DNA from: a virus
DNA length: 41,868 bases
Virus record (IMG/VR): IMGVR_UViG_3300035099_000048
Location: 1-41,868 of that record
Direction: 5' to 3' (one strand)
Part shown: positions 23,688 through 30,373 of the stretch, piece after piece
Numbering within the stretch: position 1 is the first letter of the stretch
Layout: each line of letters starts with the position of its first letter
The notes under the pieces: generated by a model
The model's database searches: none
The model's input: only the letters and a program-made list of their open reading frames with translations
Told to the model about the DNA's origin: nothing
Translations under genes and position numbers: made by a program

Positions 23688-23884
23688 AAGTCACTATCGC
23701 CTTTCGCGTCGGCAGCGGTCAATCCAGCCTTAGAAGGAACATCAAATTTATAAATTATATGATTCATGCTTCTGGTTCTAATAATAGCGTGGCGGGGACC
23801 GCCTTGCGACGATCCCCTCCGCGTCTGGTTAATGGCTGTAGTCAGCGGATTACACATCTTCTTCAGTCGTCTTTTAATTCTCAT
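23684..23884 (-). CDS. Small basic protein (66 aa)
   Basis: The product (MRIKRRLKKMCNPLTTAINQ, later MNHIIYKFDVPSKAG) is unrecognised. The stop overlaps the polymerase ATG as TTATGA. The ATG at 23884 lies 13 bases after another ATG with a GGGAGG site (four codons, M-D-L-V-stop), so initiation may occur there and re-initiate. Basic N-terminus; could be a polymerase accessory by position only. Confidence 0.5.
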   Translation of the reverse strand: MRIKRRLKKMCNPLTTAINQTRRGSSQGGPRHAIIRTRSMNHIIYKFDVPSKAGLTAADAKGDSDL

Positions 23885-23914
23885 ACCAAGTCCATGCGGC
23901 CTCCCACACTTTAA

Positions 23915-25353
23915 CTAGAAGGGCACTTCTTCGTCATCATCGGAATCGACCGATGCGCTTCCGAGAATGGCTTCCACGTCTTCCGGTTTCTTGGGAGCGA
24001 GCAGAGTCATGTAGTCGAACGGCTCGTTATCCTCGAACTTCGAGACATCCGTAATCTCTATGAAATCGAATTGATCTCCGCAGTTCGGCGCTTGTTTGCT
24101 GGAGCGAAACACGTCTATTACTGCCCCTACCAAAGACCCTCCGCGCTTCTCACGGATTCTTTCCAAAGCTCTGAGCGCCGCAATCTTCGCTCCATAGAGC
24201 TTACGCATGTTCTTGTGGGCAACACCCCTGTTGTCGGTGTAACCCGTCATGTCGATCACGCTGAAATAGCCGATGTATTGCGGGCTATCCTTCTTTTCGC
24301 AGGGCACGCATCTCCAGATACCGTTCGCGCAGGTGAAATAATTACCCCACTTTCCGTCGATCTTCAGGTTGTGTTCATAAATCGTGACACTCGTGTTACG
24401 GATACGCCGCTTCCGCGCACCCTCTTTCGGTCGCCCGAAAGATCGGACTATATCATAATCCGTAGTGTTTTTCCTTGTGGCAGGTAGGACATAAAACTTC
24501 GAGATTATCAAGCGCATTGTTTTTTCTGTCGTGGTCTCTGTGGTGAATTTCAAGAACCTGCTTATGCCGATTATAGCCGCACTCGGAACAAGTAAAATTA
24601 GCAGATTCCAAAACCTTGATACCATTACCGTCATACTTTCTTCTGAAAGAAGAATCCAGTCGTCTCCTTCTGAGGACTGGATCGGAATGATATTTTTCAC
24701 TGACCTTTTTACGCCGATACTCTCTGTTGCGATGGTAACTATTTCTTGCGAGTTCGAGTATTCTATCTCGATGGGACTCTTTATAAGCAAGAGAATAGCA
24801 CCCGACGCACAAACCATTACCTTGATGCTTCTTCTCTTTTGTACCGCAAGAAACACAACCATCAGGATACTTTTTCGATGTCCATTTTTTGCGGTCTTCA
24901 GTCTTACGCCACTTTTTATGATAGCAAGCACAACAAAGTCCAAATGCTTGGATACGTCGTTTACTGCTACCACAGGAAACACAAACGGATTCCCCGCTTT
25001 TCGAGTTCGCTTGAACCCTACTCCCTTTCGGGATAGTCTCTGCACGTTCCATAATGAAATTATGTTACTAGACAATTTTACAAATGTCAAGCCGCATAAC
25101 TTCATACAGGCTTCGCTCAGGATTGCCTCTTCCGAGGGTTTCCCTGAATTAACGGGGTTATTCAACATAGCTTGCGCCATGAGGCCGCTCACCTTACGAA
25201 CGGTTCAGAATCGAGAAAGCACAGCCTCTTTTCAGCCTTCACTTCCCACCACAACCTGAGAAACTTTTGTCCTTTTTCCTTTTGCCGTTTTTCTGCGTCT
25301 TCTAGGCCACCAAAGCCTTTTTGGAACCACGGCGCTTCTTTTTCTTCAGCCAT
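23915..25353 (-). CDS. ssb: Single-stranded DNA-binding protein, split by a group I intron
   Basis: Exon 1 is 25353-25200 (51 codons plus one base) and exon 2 is 24387-23915. Joined, they give a 208-residue protein: WWEVKAEKRLCFLDSEPF from exon 1 runs straight into TIYEHNLKIDGKWGNYFTC from exon 2, the OB-fold strand pattern of phage SSB-like proteins. A zinc-type cysteine set (FTC, WRCVPCEKKD) follows, and the end is acidic (ASVDSDDDEEVPF), the classic SSB C-terminal tip that recruits replication partners. Exon 1 alone stops after five more codons if unspliced. ATG at 25353 follows AAGGAGAAAACG. It should coat single strands at the fork. Splice sites are from predicted P1/P10, not experiment. 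Confidence 0.72.
24453..25052 (-). CDS. HNH homing endonuclease encoded in the intron
   Basis: 199 residues. The first 75 hold two C-x2-C pairs twice (CVSCG / CCACYH and CVSCG / CVGCY), likely zinc fingers for DNA recognition. A basic helical linker follows (RNREYRRKKVSEKYHSD), then the HNH nuclease: FTCSECGY, LEIHHRDHDRKNNALDNLEV and LCPTCHKEKH, with the His-His-Asn set and zinc-binding C-x2-C pairs. It should cut an intronless SSB gene and so spread the intron. The ATG overlaps the R element and the stop overlaps S, so the gene lies wholly inside the ribozyme core; the real start may be slightly downstream. Confidence 0.87.
   Translation of the reverse strand: MERAETIPKGSRVQANSKSGESVCVSCGSSKRRIQAFGLCCACYHKKWRKTEDRKKWTSKKYPDGCVSCGTKEKKHQGNGLCVGCYSLAYKESHRDRILELARNSYHRNREYRRKKVSEKYHSDPVLRRRRLDSSFRRKYDGNGIKVLESANFTCSECGYNRHKQVLEIHHRDHDRKNNALDNLEVLCPTCHKEKHYGL
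25062..25090 (-). promoter_or_regulatory. Possible internal promoter for the intron HNH gene
   Basis: TTGACA (25090-25085), 17-base spacer, TAACAT (25067-25062), a 6/6 -35 and a 4/6 -10. The start point would fall at about 25055, three bases before the HNH ATG. The same bases are part of the ribozyme between Q and R, so the match may be coincidental. Confidence 0.4.
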
Positions 25354-25388
25354 CGTTTTCTCCTTGTTTGGGGGTTAATCCTTACGCC

Positions 25389-25562
25389 TTAGCCAATAAA
25401 AAATTTAATCTTTCCGTCCCTCTGAACCTCCTTCCTCACAATCGTTGTGATCGCAAGATAAAAGCCCGACGGCAAACTTACCGTCGTTCTTCGGTTGAAC
25501 TCTCCGACCCACTCGGTATCGACCTCTTTAATCGGCTCTTCTATTTTTGCGCTTGTGTCCAT
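25389..25562 (-). CDS. Small hypothetical protein (57 aa) from an essentially leaderless mRNA
   Basis: The product (MDTSAKIEEPIKEVDTEWVG, then EFNRRTTVSLPSGFYLAITT) is a small sheet-like acidic protein of unknown role. The ATG at 25562 lies nine bases from the -10 of P5, so the message should begin within a few bases of the start codon, and no Shine-Dalgarno can be present. The longer frame to 25592 would start inside the promoter. It precedes the SSB gene. Confidence 0.6.
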   Translation of the reverse strand: MDTSAKIEEPIKEVDTEWVGEFNRRTTVSLPSGFYLAITTIVRKEVQRDGKIKFFIG

Positions 25563-25571
25563 AATAATTAT

Positions 25572-25599
25572 ATTATAGCACATAGAATGCAATTGTCAA
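25572..25599 (-). promoter_or_regulatory. Sigma70-type promoter P5
   Basis: TTGACA (25599-25594), 16-base spacer, GTGC-TATAAT (25572-25577). It drives the 57-aa gene, SSB, polymerase and helicase. The predicted start lies only about three bases before the ATG at 25562. Confidence 0.88.
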
Positions 25600-25621
25600 T
25601 AGGGAACGCAGGTTTTTTACA

Positions 25622-25948
25622 CTATTTCTGAATTATTTTTTCAGGCACCCACGTCGGACACTTGGCATCGGTCTGCGGTCTATTTTCTTGGTCTTTACCA
25701 TGACAAGCCGCGCACCGTCCGTCAACTTCAGCCGGAAGAACAACATAGACTTTACCGTCGATGTCTTTCATATACCCGGACTCAAGATGGGCACGAATGT
25801 CCATCAATTGTCCCTGCGTCTTTCGCAGCGCCACACCCCTTGAATGCAGGGCGATACAAGACCAGATGGTCATGCCCACCAGAACAATGAATATCGGATA
25901 CTTCAAAAAATTTAATGTGCTTGCTTCCTCGTTCCCATTAACGTACAT
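25622..25948 (-). CDS. Membrane-anchored protein with CxxCH haem-type motif (108 aa)
   Basis: One hydrophobic segment (about residues 16-34: YPIFIVLVGMTIWSCIALH) and a soluble region containing VDGRCAACHGKDQEN at about 75-89. C-x2-C-H is the covalent haem-c attachment signature, and C-A-A-C-H-G-K is the commonest cytochrome form. There is no obvious methionine ligand; the end reads AKCPTWVPEKIIQK. If haem is attached, the soluble part must face the periplasm. A zinc site is the alternative. Good ribosome site (AGGAGGAAATC). An unusual gene beside replication genes. Confidence 0.6.
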   Translation of the reverse strand: MYVNGNEEASTLNFLKYPIFIVLVGMTIWSCIALHSRGVALRKTQGQLMDIRAHLESGYMKDIDGKVYVVLPAEVDGRCAACHGKDQENRPQTDAKCPTWVPEKIIQK

Positions 25949-25957
25949 GATTTCCTC

Positions 25958-26200
25958 CTAACGTACCCGGCGATTCACCTCGCCGATTGCGAAAACCAAC
26001 GCGAACACCATCAAAGACACCAAGAACAGCATTACTGTAAAGCTGACCAGCCCCACCGCAACTGTTATCAGAAGGGCGGGATCGGAAACATTAAACACTT
26101 TGAGAGTCATCACGCCAAACAACCACACAACAAAACCTACCCACGCTATCCAAGCCGCGCCGCCAATAGCGATGAGTAACTTTCTTACTGCACTATTCAT
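25958..26200 (-). CDS. Small membrane protein (80 aa)
   Basis: Two or three hydrophobic helices (LLIAIGGAAWIAWVGFVVWL at 8-27 and LLITVAVGLVSFTVMLFLVS, VFALVFAIGE) and a basic end (NRRVR). No family recognised. It lies next to the CxxCH protein, with which it shares membrane location, and overlaps the small cysteine-rich gene upstream by eight bases. Confidence 0.66.
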   Translation of the reverse strand: MNSAVRKLLIAIGGAAWIAWVGFVVWLFGVMTLKVFNVSDPALLITVAVGLVSFTVMLFLVSLMVFALVFAIGEVNRRVR

Positions 26201-26330
26201 GCTTCAACCTCCATAAACAATCGACTACGTTCGGATGGTCTTGCAAGCCGGACTCCCAAAAACATGACCCTCCAAACTTGCAAGACAAACACTTCTTCCA
26301 GCTACTTTCTTTTCTTTCCTTCTTGCACAT
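26193..26330 (-). CDS. Small cysteine-rich protein (45 aa)
   Basis: The product starts MCKKERKESSWKKCLSCKFG and continues GSCFWESG, with C-x2-C, a further C five residues on, and another near VVDCLW. This fits a small zinc- or iron-sulfur-binding unit. The ATG at 26330 lies inside the last codons of the upstream gene after GGGAACGGTG. Longer frames reach back to 26399 but overlap that gene heavily. Confidence 0.5.
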   Translation of the reverse strand: MCKKERKESSWKKCLSCKFGGSCFWESGLQDHPNVVDCLWRLKHE

Positions 26331-26721
26331 CACCGTTCCCGTTCTTTGGTTCACCATTTCCAGTTTCCCGTACCACATCTGGTCCTGTAGCCGCCTCATC
26401 GCTTCTGCCTACTCCTTCCAACAACATATTGACCACTGCTTCTTCTTCGCCGGACTCAATGGCCAACTCTGGGTCTCGGCGGGTAAGCTCCGGCTTCAAG
26501 TCCGCGCCAACACCGCGATCCGTCATATTCGGAACAATTGCATAAACCCAACGCCTCAAATCCCTTCGGCAATTGTGACAAATCCTCACAGCGCCACGAA
26601 TATAAAAATCCGTCTTGGGTTCTTCGCAGTGAATATCCACCACAACCTCTCTAACGATGTTGAGCTTTGCCGGAAAGTTCCTTCCACACATCATGCAGGT
26701 ATGAGAATTATAATCCATCAT
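26302..26721 (-). CDS. Zinc-finger hypothetical protein (139 aa)
   Basis: Starts MMDYNSHTCMMCGRNFPAKL (C-x2-C) and has ICHNCRRDLRRW (C-x2-C) at about residues 48-58, a four-cysteine zinc ribbon. The remainder is low-complexity and charged, ending EPKNGNGDVQEGKKRK. Function unknown. Its start lies within a 17-base tandem duplication of the ribosome site (26719-26752), giving two successive AAAGGAGGCGTAAATG starts. Confidence 0.66.
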   Translation of the reverse strand: MMDYNSHTCMMCGRNFPAKLNIVREVVVDIHCEEPKTDFYIRGAVRICHNCRRDLRRWVYAIVPNMTDRGVGADLKPELTRRDPELAIESGEEEAVVNMLLEGVGRSDEAATGPDVVRETGNGEPKNGNGDVQEGKKRK

Positions 26722-26752
26722 TTACGCCTCCTTTGCATTTACGCCTCCTTTG
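26719..26752 (-). repeat. Duplicated ribosome-binding site and start codon (17-base tandem repeat)
   Basis: Two perfect tandem copies of CAAAGGAGGCGTAAATG. The first start opens a six-codon frame (M-Q-R-R-R-K) that stops at TGA overlapping the second ATG, the gene start. It could act as a leader peptide or a translation-tuning duplication. Confidence 0.85.
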
Positions 26753-26754
26753 GA

Positions 26755-27681
26755 TTAAAATAAGGTTGCCTGTGCAATCAATTGCACTAATTCCTGATTG
26801 TCGAAATCTGTTGGTTCTTTCTTCTTTGCGCTCGGATACTTCACTCGATACGTTTTGGTTCTTGTGCTTAGAAATTCTTCGCATCTTTCTATTCCTTCTT
26901 GGCCTGCTTTGTCGTTGTCGAGAAAAAGAATTATCGGAACTTCAAACTTCAACAACTTCTCGGCCTGAACTTTGGATATTGCCGACCCCATCAACGCCAC
27001 GACTGGACGGATGTTCTTGTCCCAAAGCCAGAGCGCGTCGAACTGACCTTCGACTAGAACTATGGCCTCCGGGTTGACCAAGAACTGCTCGCCGAACAAA
27101 TACCAGCTCTTTTTGAAATGACCATAATTCATGTACTTCGGCTCGACGCTTTTATCAACAGCGCGGCCTATAAGCCCAACCAACTGCCCGTCTCCTCTGC
27201 GAAGGGGAATCACCAGTCGTCTATCATCTTTATCGTACCCAAGACCCCACGTCCGGCACGTTGACAGACCTATGCCGCGATTAAGGACGTACTTTGGAAC
27301 TGTGGTCTTATACGGATCGAGAACCGACTCTGGAAGCACCTGCTCCCTCGTGGGCATTCCGCCGTTGGAGGGCGAATCATAAATCCTTACGGACGGCTCG
27401 GCGTTCACCAGTGGATATAGCTCGGTGAACTTCTTGCCCAAGAAACCTTCCAGCTTCCACAGCAGGTTCTTCAATCCCCAGCCGTGCGCTTTGCACGCAA
27501 AACAATTCCACGGAGAAGCGCCATGAGGCGCTACTTTAATCCCCATCGAGGGATGACGATCAAAGCCCTTCTTGTGCGTCCACGGAGCAAAAATACAGGA
27601 CATCTCAAACTTATCGTCCTGCTCGTTTACTTTCTTCGCGCCGATTGCTTTGAGGACTTTCTTGATACTTTCCCTATCCAT
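26755..27681 (-). CDS. DNA primase (CHC2 zinc finger and TOPRIM)
   Basis: The N-terminal zinc domain has CIFAPWTHKKGFDRHPSM followed by WNCFACKAHGWGLKNLL (C, H, then C-x2-C: the CHC2 pattern). The TOPRIM domain has VLVEGQFDALWLW (E-G-x-x-D) near residue 208 and VPIILFLDNDKAGQEGIERC (D-x-D-x-A-G) near 255. About 308 residues, so the full RNA-polymerase core is probably present but the C-terminal helicase-binding domain is short. ATG at 27681 after AGTAGGG. It primes lagging-strand synthesis together with the DnaB-like helicase upstream in the same operon. Confidence 0.88.
   Translation of the reverse strand: MDRESIKKVLKAIGAKKVNEQDDKFEMSCIFAPWTHKKGFDRHPSMGIKVAPHGASPWNCFACKAHGWGLKNLLWKLEGFLGKKFTELYPLVNAEPSVRIYDSPSNGGMPTREQVLPESVLDPYKTTVPKYVLNRGIGLSTCRTWGLGYDKDDRRLVIPLRRGDGQLVGLIGRAVDKSVEPKYMNYGHFKKSWYLFGEQFLVNPEAIVLVEGQFDALWLWDKNIRPVVALMGSAISKVQAEKLLKFEVPIILFLDNDKAGQEGIERCEEFLSTRTKTYRVKYPSAKKKEPTDFDNQELVQLIAQATLF
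26772..26787. repeat. Dispersed inverted repeat, copy 6
   Basis: GTGCAATCAATTGCAC, perfect arms. Last codons of the primase gene, read V-Q-L-I-A-Q. Confidence 0.85.
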
Positions 27682-27685
27682 AGCC

Positions 27686-27760
27686 CTACTTCTTGATTCG
27701 TACATACCTCGGCTTGACCAACCCCGCCCTGAGCAGGATGTACTTGATATTGTTAATCAT
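27686..27760 (-). CDS. Possible 24-aa peptide between RlpA-like and primase genes
   Basis: MINNIKYILLRAGLVKPRYV plus four basic residues. The ATG overlaps the RlpA-like gene end and the stop lies five bases before the primase start. There is only a weak ribosome site (AAGAA). It fills the gap exactly, but may be a chance frame. Confidence 0.28.
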   Translation of the reverse strand: MINNIKYILLRAGLVKPRYVRIKK

Positions 27761-28223
27761 TTCTTGGATTAAGTTTCCCATTACTGGCCTTCATTATCAG
27801 TTTTAAGAGCATCTCGCCTGTCACACGATTTGACTTGAGTTTCTTCGGCAGGCACTTGTATCCGCTGCACTGGTATCTTGTGTACGCCACTTCTATTTTC
27901 ACCTTCAATCCGCCGACACGTTTGCCCGCCAAGTCCCGCAACGGATACGGCATAGCGTCGAGAATCCTTCCCGCGCCATACGGACCTCTATCGAAGATCA
28001 TCATGTACGACGATTGCCCGTAGTTCGCGGTTCTCTTATCCATGTTTGTGACTCTTACTATCGTCCCGAACGGCAAGGTTTTATGCGCTGCCACAGGATC
28101 GTGACAATTCGCCTTAACCCCGCTTGCTCCGATGCGACCATTCCAACCACAACCGTAATGAGTAGCAAGCCCCGATTGATTCCAACTGGACGCTAACACG
28201 AACAGTAAAATTATAATTTTCAT
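27753..28223 (-). CDS. RlpA-like double-psi beta-barrel protein, secreted
   Basis: Signal peptide MKIIILLFVLASSWNQ, then GLATHYGCGWNGRIGASGVK, VAAHKTLPFGTIVRVTNMD, MMIFDRGPYGAGRILDAM and RDLAGKRVGGLKVKIEV, matching RlpA almost motif by motif (A-A-H-K-x-L-P-F-G-T, D-R-G-P, R-I-x-D-x). RlpA-type domains cleave or bind peptidoglycan strands lacking stem peptides. The SPOR domain of bacterial RlpA is missing (156 residues). In a phage this fits a cell-wall role in lysis or superinfection control, though it sits inside the replication operon. ATG at 28223 follows GGGAGATGGGTT. Confidence 0.82.
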   Translation of the reverse strand: MKIIILLFVLASSWNQSGLATHYGCGWNGRIGASGVKANCHDPVAAHKTLPFGTIVRVTNMDKRTANYGQSSYMMIFDRGPYGAGRILDAMPYPLRDLAGKRVGGLKVKIEVAYTRYQCSGYKCLPKKLKSNRVTGEMLLKLIMKASNGKLNPRND

Positions 28224-28417
28224 AACCCATCTCCCGGTAAAATAATGTTTCGTTGTGGAGGCCGAATAATAATTATCAACCCCATTTCTCCGCTTCTTAA
28301 ATCTTGGTGGAACTCGTACCCCGTGTTTCTATCGTCGAGATACGATCCAAGCATTTTCATTATTCCCTCGTACTTTCCCCGTACTTCTTTACTTATAAAA
28401 ACTTTCGCTTCAGGCAC
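28220..28417 (-). CDS. Small hypothetical protein (65 aa)
   Basis: Reads PEAKVFISKEVRGKYEGIMK, then GSYLDDRNTGYEFHQDLRSG and IIIIRPPQRNIIL, an alpha-beta small domain without known family. Start is GTG at 28417 (AGGAGATGCC before it). It overlaps the RlpA-like start by four bases and follows the helicase stop by nine bases, so it is in the replication operon. Confidence 0.62.
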   Translation of the reverse strand: MPEAKVFISKEVRGKYEGIMKMLGSYLDDRNTGYEFHQDLRSGEMGLIIIIRPPQRNIILPGDGL

Positions 28418-28425
28418 GGCATCTC

Positions 28426-29748
28426 CTAAAACTTAACCGGATCGTCTACGAACTCTTCATCGCTGTCCAAGAATATCGGATCGTCCGACCCAACCCTGCG
28501 GCTTGCCATCTCTTCAAACTTCATCAGATCGAAATCCCACTTGAGCGTCCACTCAACCAAATCTCCATCTCTGTTTTTGAGAAGCCGCGCAAATGCTTCT
28601 TTTCTACCACGCAGGTCTTTATTCTGGAACAACCCAATCGCAACGTGGCAGTTCTGTCCGAGTCGATCTGAAAGCCCGATGTTCTCCATACCGCCGGACA
28701 TCTTCTTAACATTTACCTGCTTGTTAAATTGAACCGTCGCCATCACCGGCTTCTTGAAATCCGATCCGAGCATCACAAGCTCATCCGCTATGTTCGTGAC
28801 CCTTTCCCAAATTGCTGTAGCCCTCAACTGATCTCGAAGCAGATAAGCGCCGTCAACAAATACCATGTCGGGATTGTACCTGCGAACCAACGAGGCCAAC
28901 TCCGGCACTGTGCGTACTGCGCGGGATTCAGCGACTAAAAATGGCGGCACGTTGCCAGCGGCTTGATCTTTCGCCAACTCTTCCAGCTTCGACGCATAAA
29001 CTATTTCCTGAAACCTTCCGAGCCTTCCCTTCTTGATATGGTCATAAGGAAGCCCGAAGTTTATGGAATCCCACCTTTTCAGCATCGCCGTCTTGCTCAT
29101 TTCCATCGAGGCTATCAGTGGAATCTTTCCGTCCTTCCAGCAGGCATGAGCGCACATTAGCTCCAACCATGTCTTGCCCACTGAAGTCCGACCAACTATC
29201 AGGACAAGCTCTTCGTTATGCCACCCGAACGTATATTCCGACAGGCACTCCCACGGGGTAGCGATGCCGTCAATCATTGTCCTGCTTCTTCGTTGATTGT
29301 AACTTGAGATGCGTTCGTCCGTCTGCAACTTTTCCCCACCATCGAACGCTATTGATACTTGCGCTAACGTCGATGATGCCTCTATGCCGGAAGTGAGCGC
29401 CTTTTCAGCGCCTTCGAGGTCATCATGATCTAATTTTTCATTCAGCTTGCGTCCGGCTTCGACGAGAACATTATGTCTTTCCCGCGCTAAAACTTTTGCG
29501 GCGTAAAAGGCCGGAGCTTCCGGCGGCTTCGTTCCCCACTTGTTACCCGGAAAAATAAGTTCCAACGTGGTCGCGTCTGGAACCTTTCCAAAGCTATTCA
29601 CCGACCCTGTAATCTCCGTCCACACGTTGCCGCAAATCGACTCCCTGAACATTTCGGAGCGCAAGCCAAGATTGAGCAATACGTTGAACGCTTTCGACGG
29701 CTCTGGGTCGTTGACCAAGGCCTGAATAAGCAACATTTCCAAGCCCAT
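28426..29748 (-). CDS. DnaB-like replicative helicase
   Basis: 440 residues. The N-terminal domain (residues 1-140) is helical as in DnaB. The RecA-type domain has Walker A IVGRTSVGKTWLELMCAHAC near 182-201, IASMEMSKTAMLKR (the E-M-S-K/x motif typical of DnaB) near 214-227, Walker B PDMVFVDGAYLLRD near 290, and FDLMKFEEM at the C-terminus. D-G in Walker B and M-E-M-S are as in phage DnaB-like helicases. It unwinds DNA 5' to 3' as a hexamer. Follows the DnaC-like loader gene by one base gap. Confidence 0.88.
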   Translation of the reverse strand: MGLEMLLIQALVNDPEPSKAFNVLLNLGLRSEMFRESICGNVWTEITGSVNSFGKVPDATTLELIFPGNKWGTKPPEAPAFYAAKVLARERHNVLVEAGRKLNEKLDHDDLEGAEKALTSGIEASSTLAQVSIAFDGGEKLQTDERISSYNQRRSRTMIDGIATPWECLSEYTFGWHNEELVLIVGRTSVGKTWLELMCAHACWKDGKIPLIASMEMSKTAMLKRWDSINFGLPYDHIKKGRLGRFQEIVYASKLEELAKDQAAGNVPPFLVAESRAVRTVPELASLVRRYNPDMVFVDGAYLLRDQLRATAIWERVTNIADELVMLGSDFKKPVMATVQFNKQVNVKKMSGGMENIGLSDRLGQNCHVAIGLFQNKDLRGRKEAFARLLKNRDGDLVEWTLKWDFDLMKFEEMASRRVGSDDPIFLDSDEEFVDDPVKF

Positions 29749-29749
29749 A

Positions 29750-30373
29750 CTAATCCTCCAAGATCATCTTTTCGACTTCTTTGGTTGCTTCTTTCCTCCA
29801 ATCTACGCCGTCAACTTTTACTTTGGCCATCGCCTCCATGAGAAGTGAAGCCATCGAGTCCCCGTACTCGTCTTTGATCTGTTGCCCGGAAAGATTGGTC
29901 GTGATAATCGTGCTTTTTCTGTTCTGCACCCTGAACCTAATCAGGTTATCAATAGCCGCTTCAGCGAAACCACTCGCCCCACGATACTCTTTACCCAAGT
30001 CATCAAGAACAAGAATATCAACATTCTTTGAACGCTCGACCACCGTCTCTTCTTCGTCGAACATCATATCTTTGACTACGGCCTCTTTGTAATCGGCAGC
30101 CGAAATAAAAAACGAAGTCTTGCCGCGCCTCACCGCTTCTTTGGCGATGATAACCGCCGCGCTCGTTTTACCTGTGCCATTTGTGCCGGAAAATAAAAGA
30201 CCTATGCCGTCTTTAACCAACAAGCAAACTTTATCGAGATACTTGGAAACATAAGTCTTGTATTTAGCGTTGTCTGGAATCTTATCCAACTTAACATCCC
30301 ACAATCTCCTCGGAATACGCATGAGGCGCATGTCGGATGCTTCCAGAGATCGTCTTACATTATTCCCATCCAA
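29750..30373 (-). CDS. DnaC/DnaI-like helicase loader ATPase
   Basis: 207 residues: Walker A GLLFSGTNGTGKTSAAVIIA near residues 60-79, Walker B DILVLDDLGKEYRG near 118-131, sensor 1 STIITTNLSGQQ near 158-168, and an arginine/lysine-rich C-terminus. No N-terminal zinc finger. The AAA+ layout is that of DnaC/DnaI/IstB-type proteins that load DnaB onto single-stranded DNA at the origin. The start is TTG at 30373, overlapping the initiator gene end, after GGAGAAGG. It belongs with the initiator (30360) and helicase (28426). Confidence 0.85.
   Translation of the reverse strand: MDGNNVRRSLEASDMRLMRIPRRLWDVKLDKIPDNAKYKTYVSKYLDKVCLLVKDGIGLLFSGTNGTGKTSAAVIIAKEAVRRGKTSFFISAADYKEAVVKDMMFDEEETVVERSKNVDILVLDDLGKEYRGASGFAEAAIDNLIRFRVQNRKSTIITTNLSGQQIKDEYGDSMASLLMEAMAKVKVDGVDWRKEATKEVEKMILED

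Larger units (their letters stand above)
24388..25199 (-). ncRNA. Group I self-splicing intron in the SSB gene (812 nt)
   Basis: Core elements in order on the minus strand. Exon CCGU pairs with GCGG (25188-25185), giving the U-G wobble at the 5' splice site (P1, extended by UC/GA). P/Q region at 25150-25109 includes TTCAGGGAAACC and CAATCCTGAGCG. R at 25045-25030 is GTGCAGAGACTATCCC. S at 24453-24445 is ATATAGTCC, whose AUAGUC pairs with GACUAU of R to form P7. P9 is a 7-bp CTTTCGG/CCGAAAG stem closed by a GCGA tetraloop (about 24425-24442). The intron ends on G (24388), and exon 2 UCAC pairs with GUGA (25192-25189), directly beside the P1 strand, as P10. The core sequences resemble the tRNA-Leu intron type. 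The HNH gene fills the P8 region between R and S. Confidence 0.85.

Noticed and set aside
23915-25192. A 425-codon open frame on the minus strand covering the end of SSB and the intron
   Set aside because: Its first 260 residues read through the intron out of phase with the HNH gene and look like random sequence. Splicing joins the last part to the real exon 1 instead.
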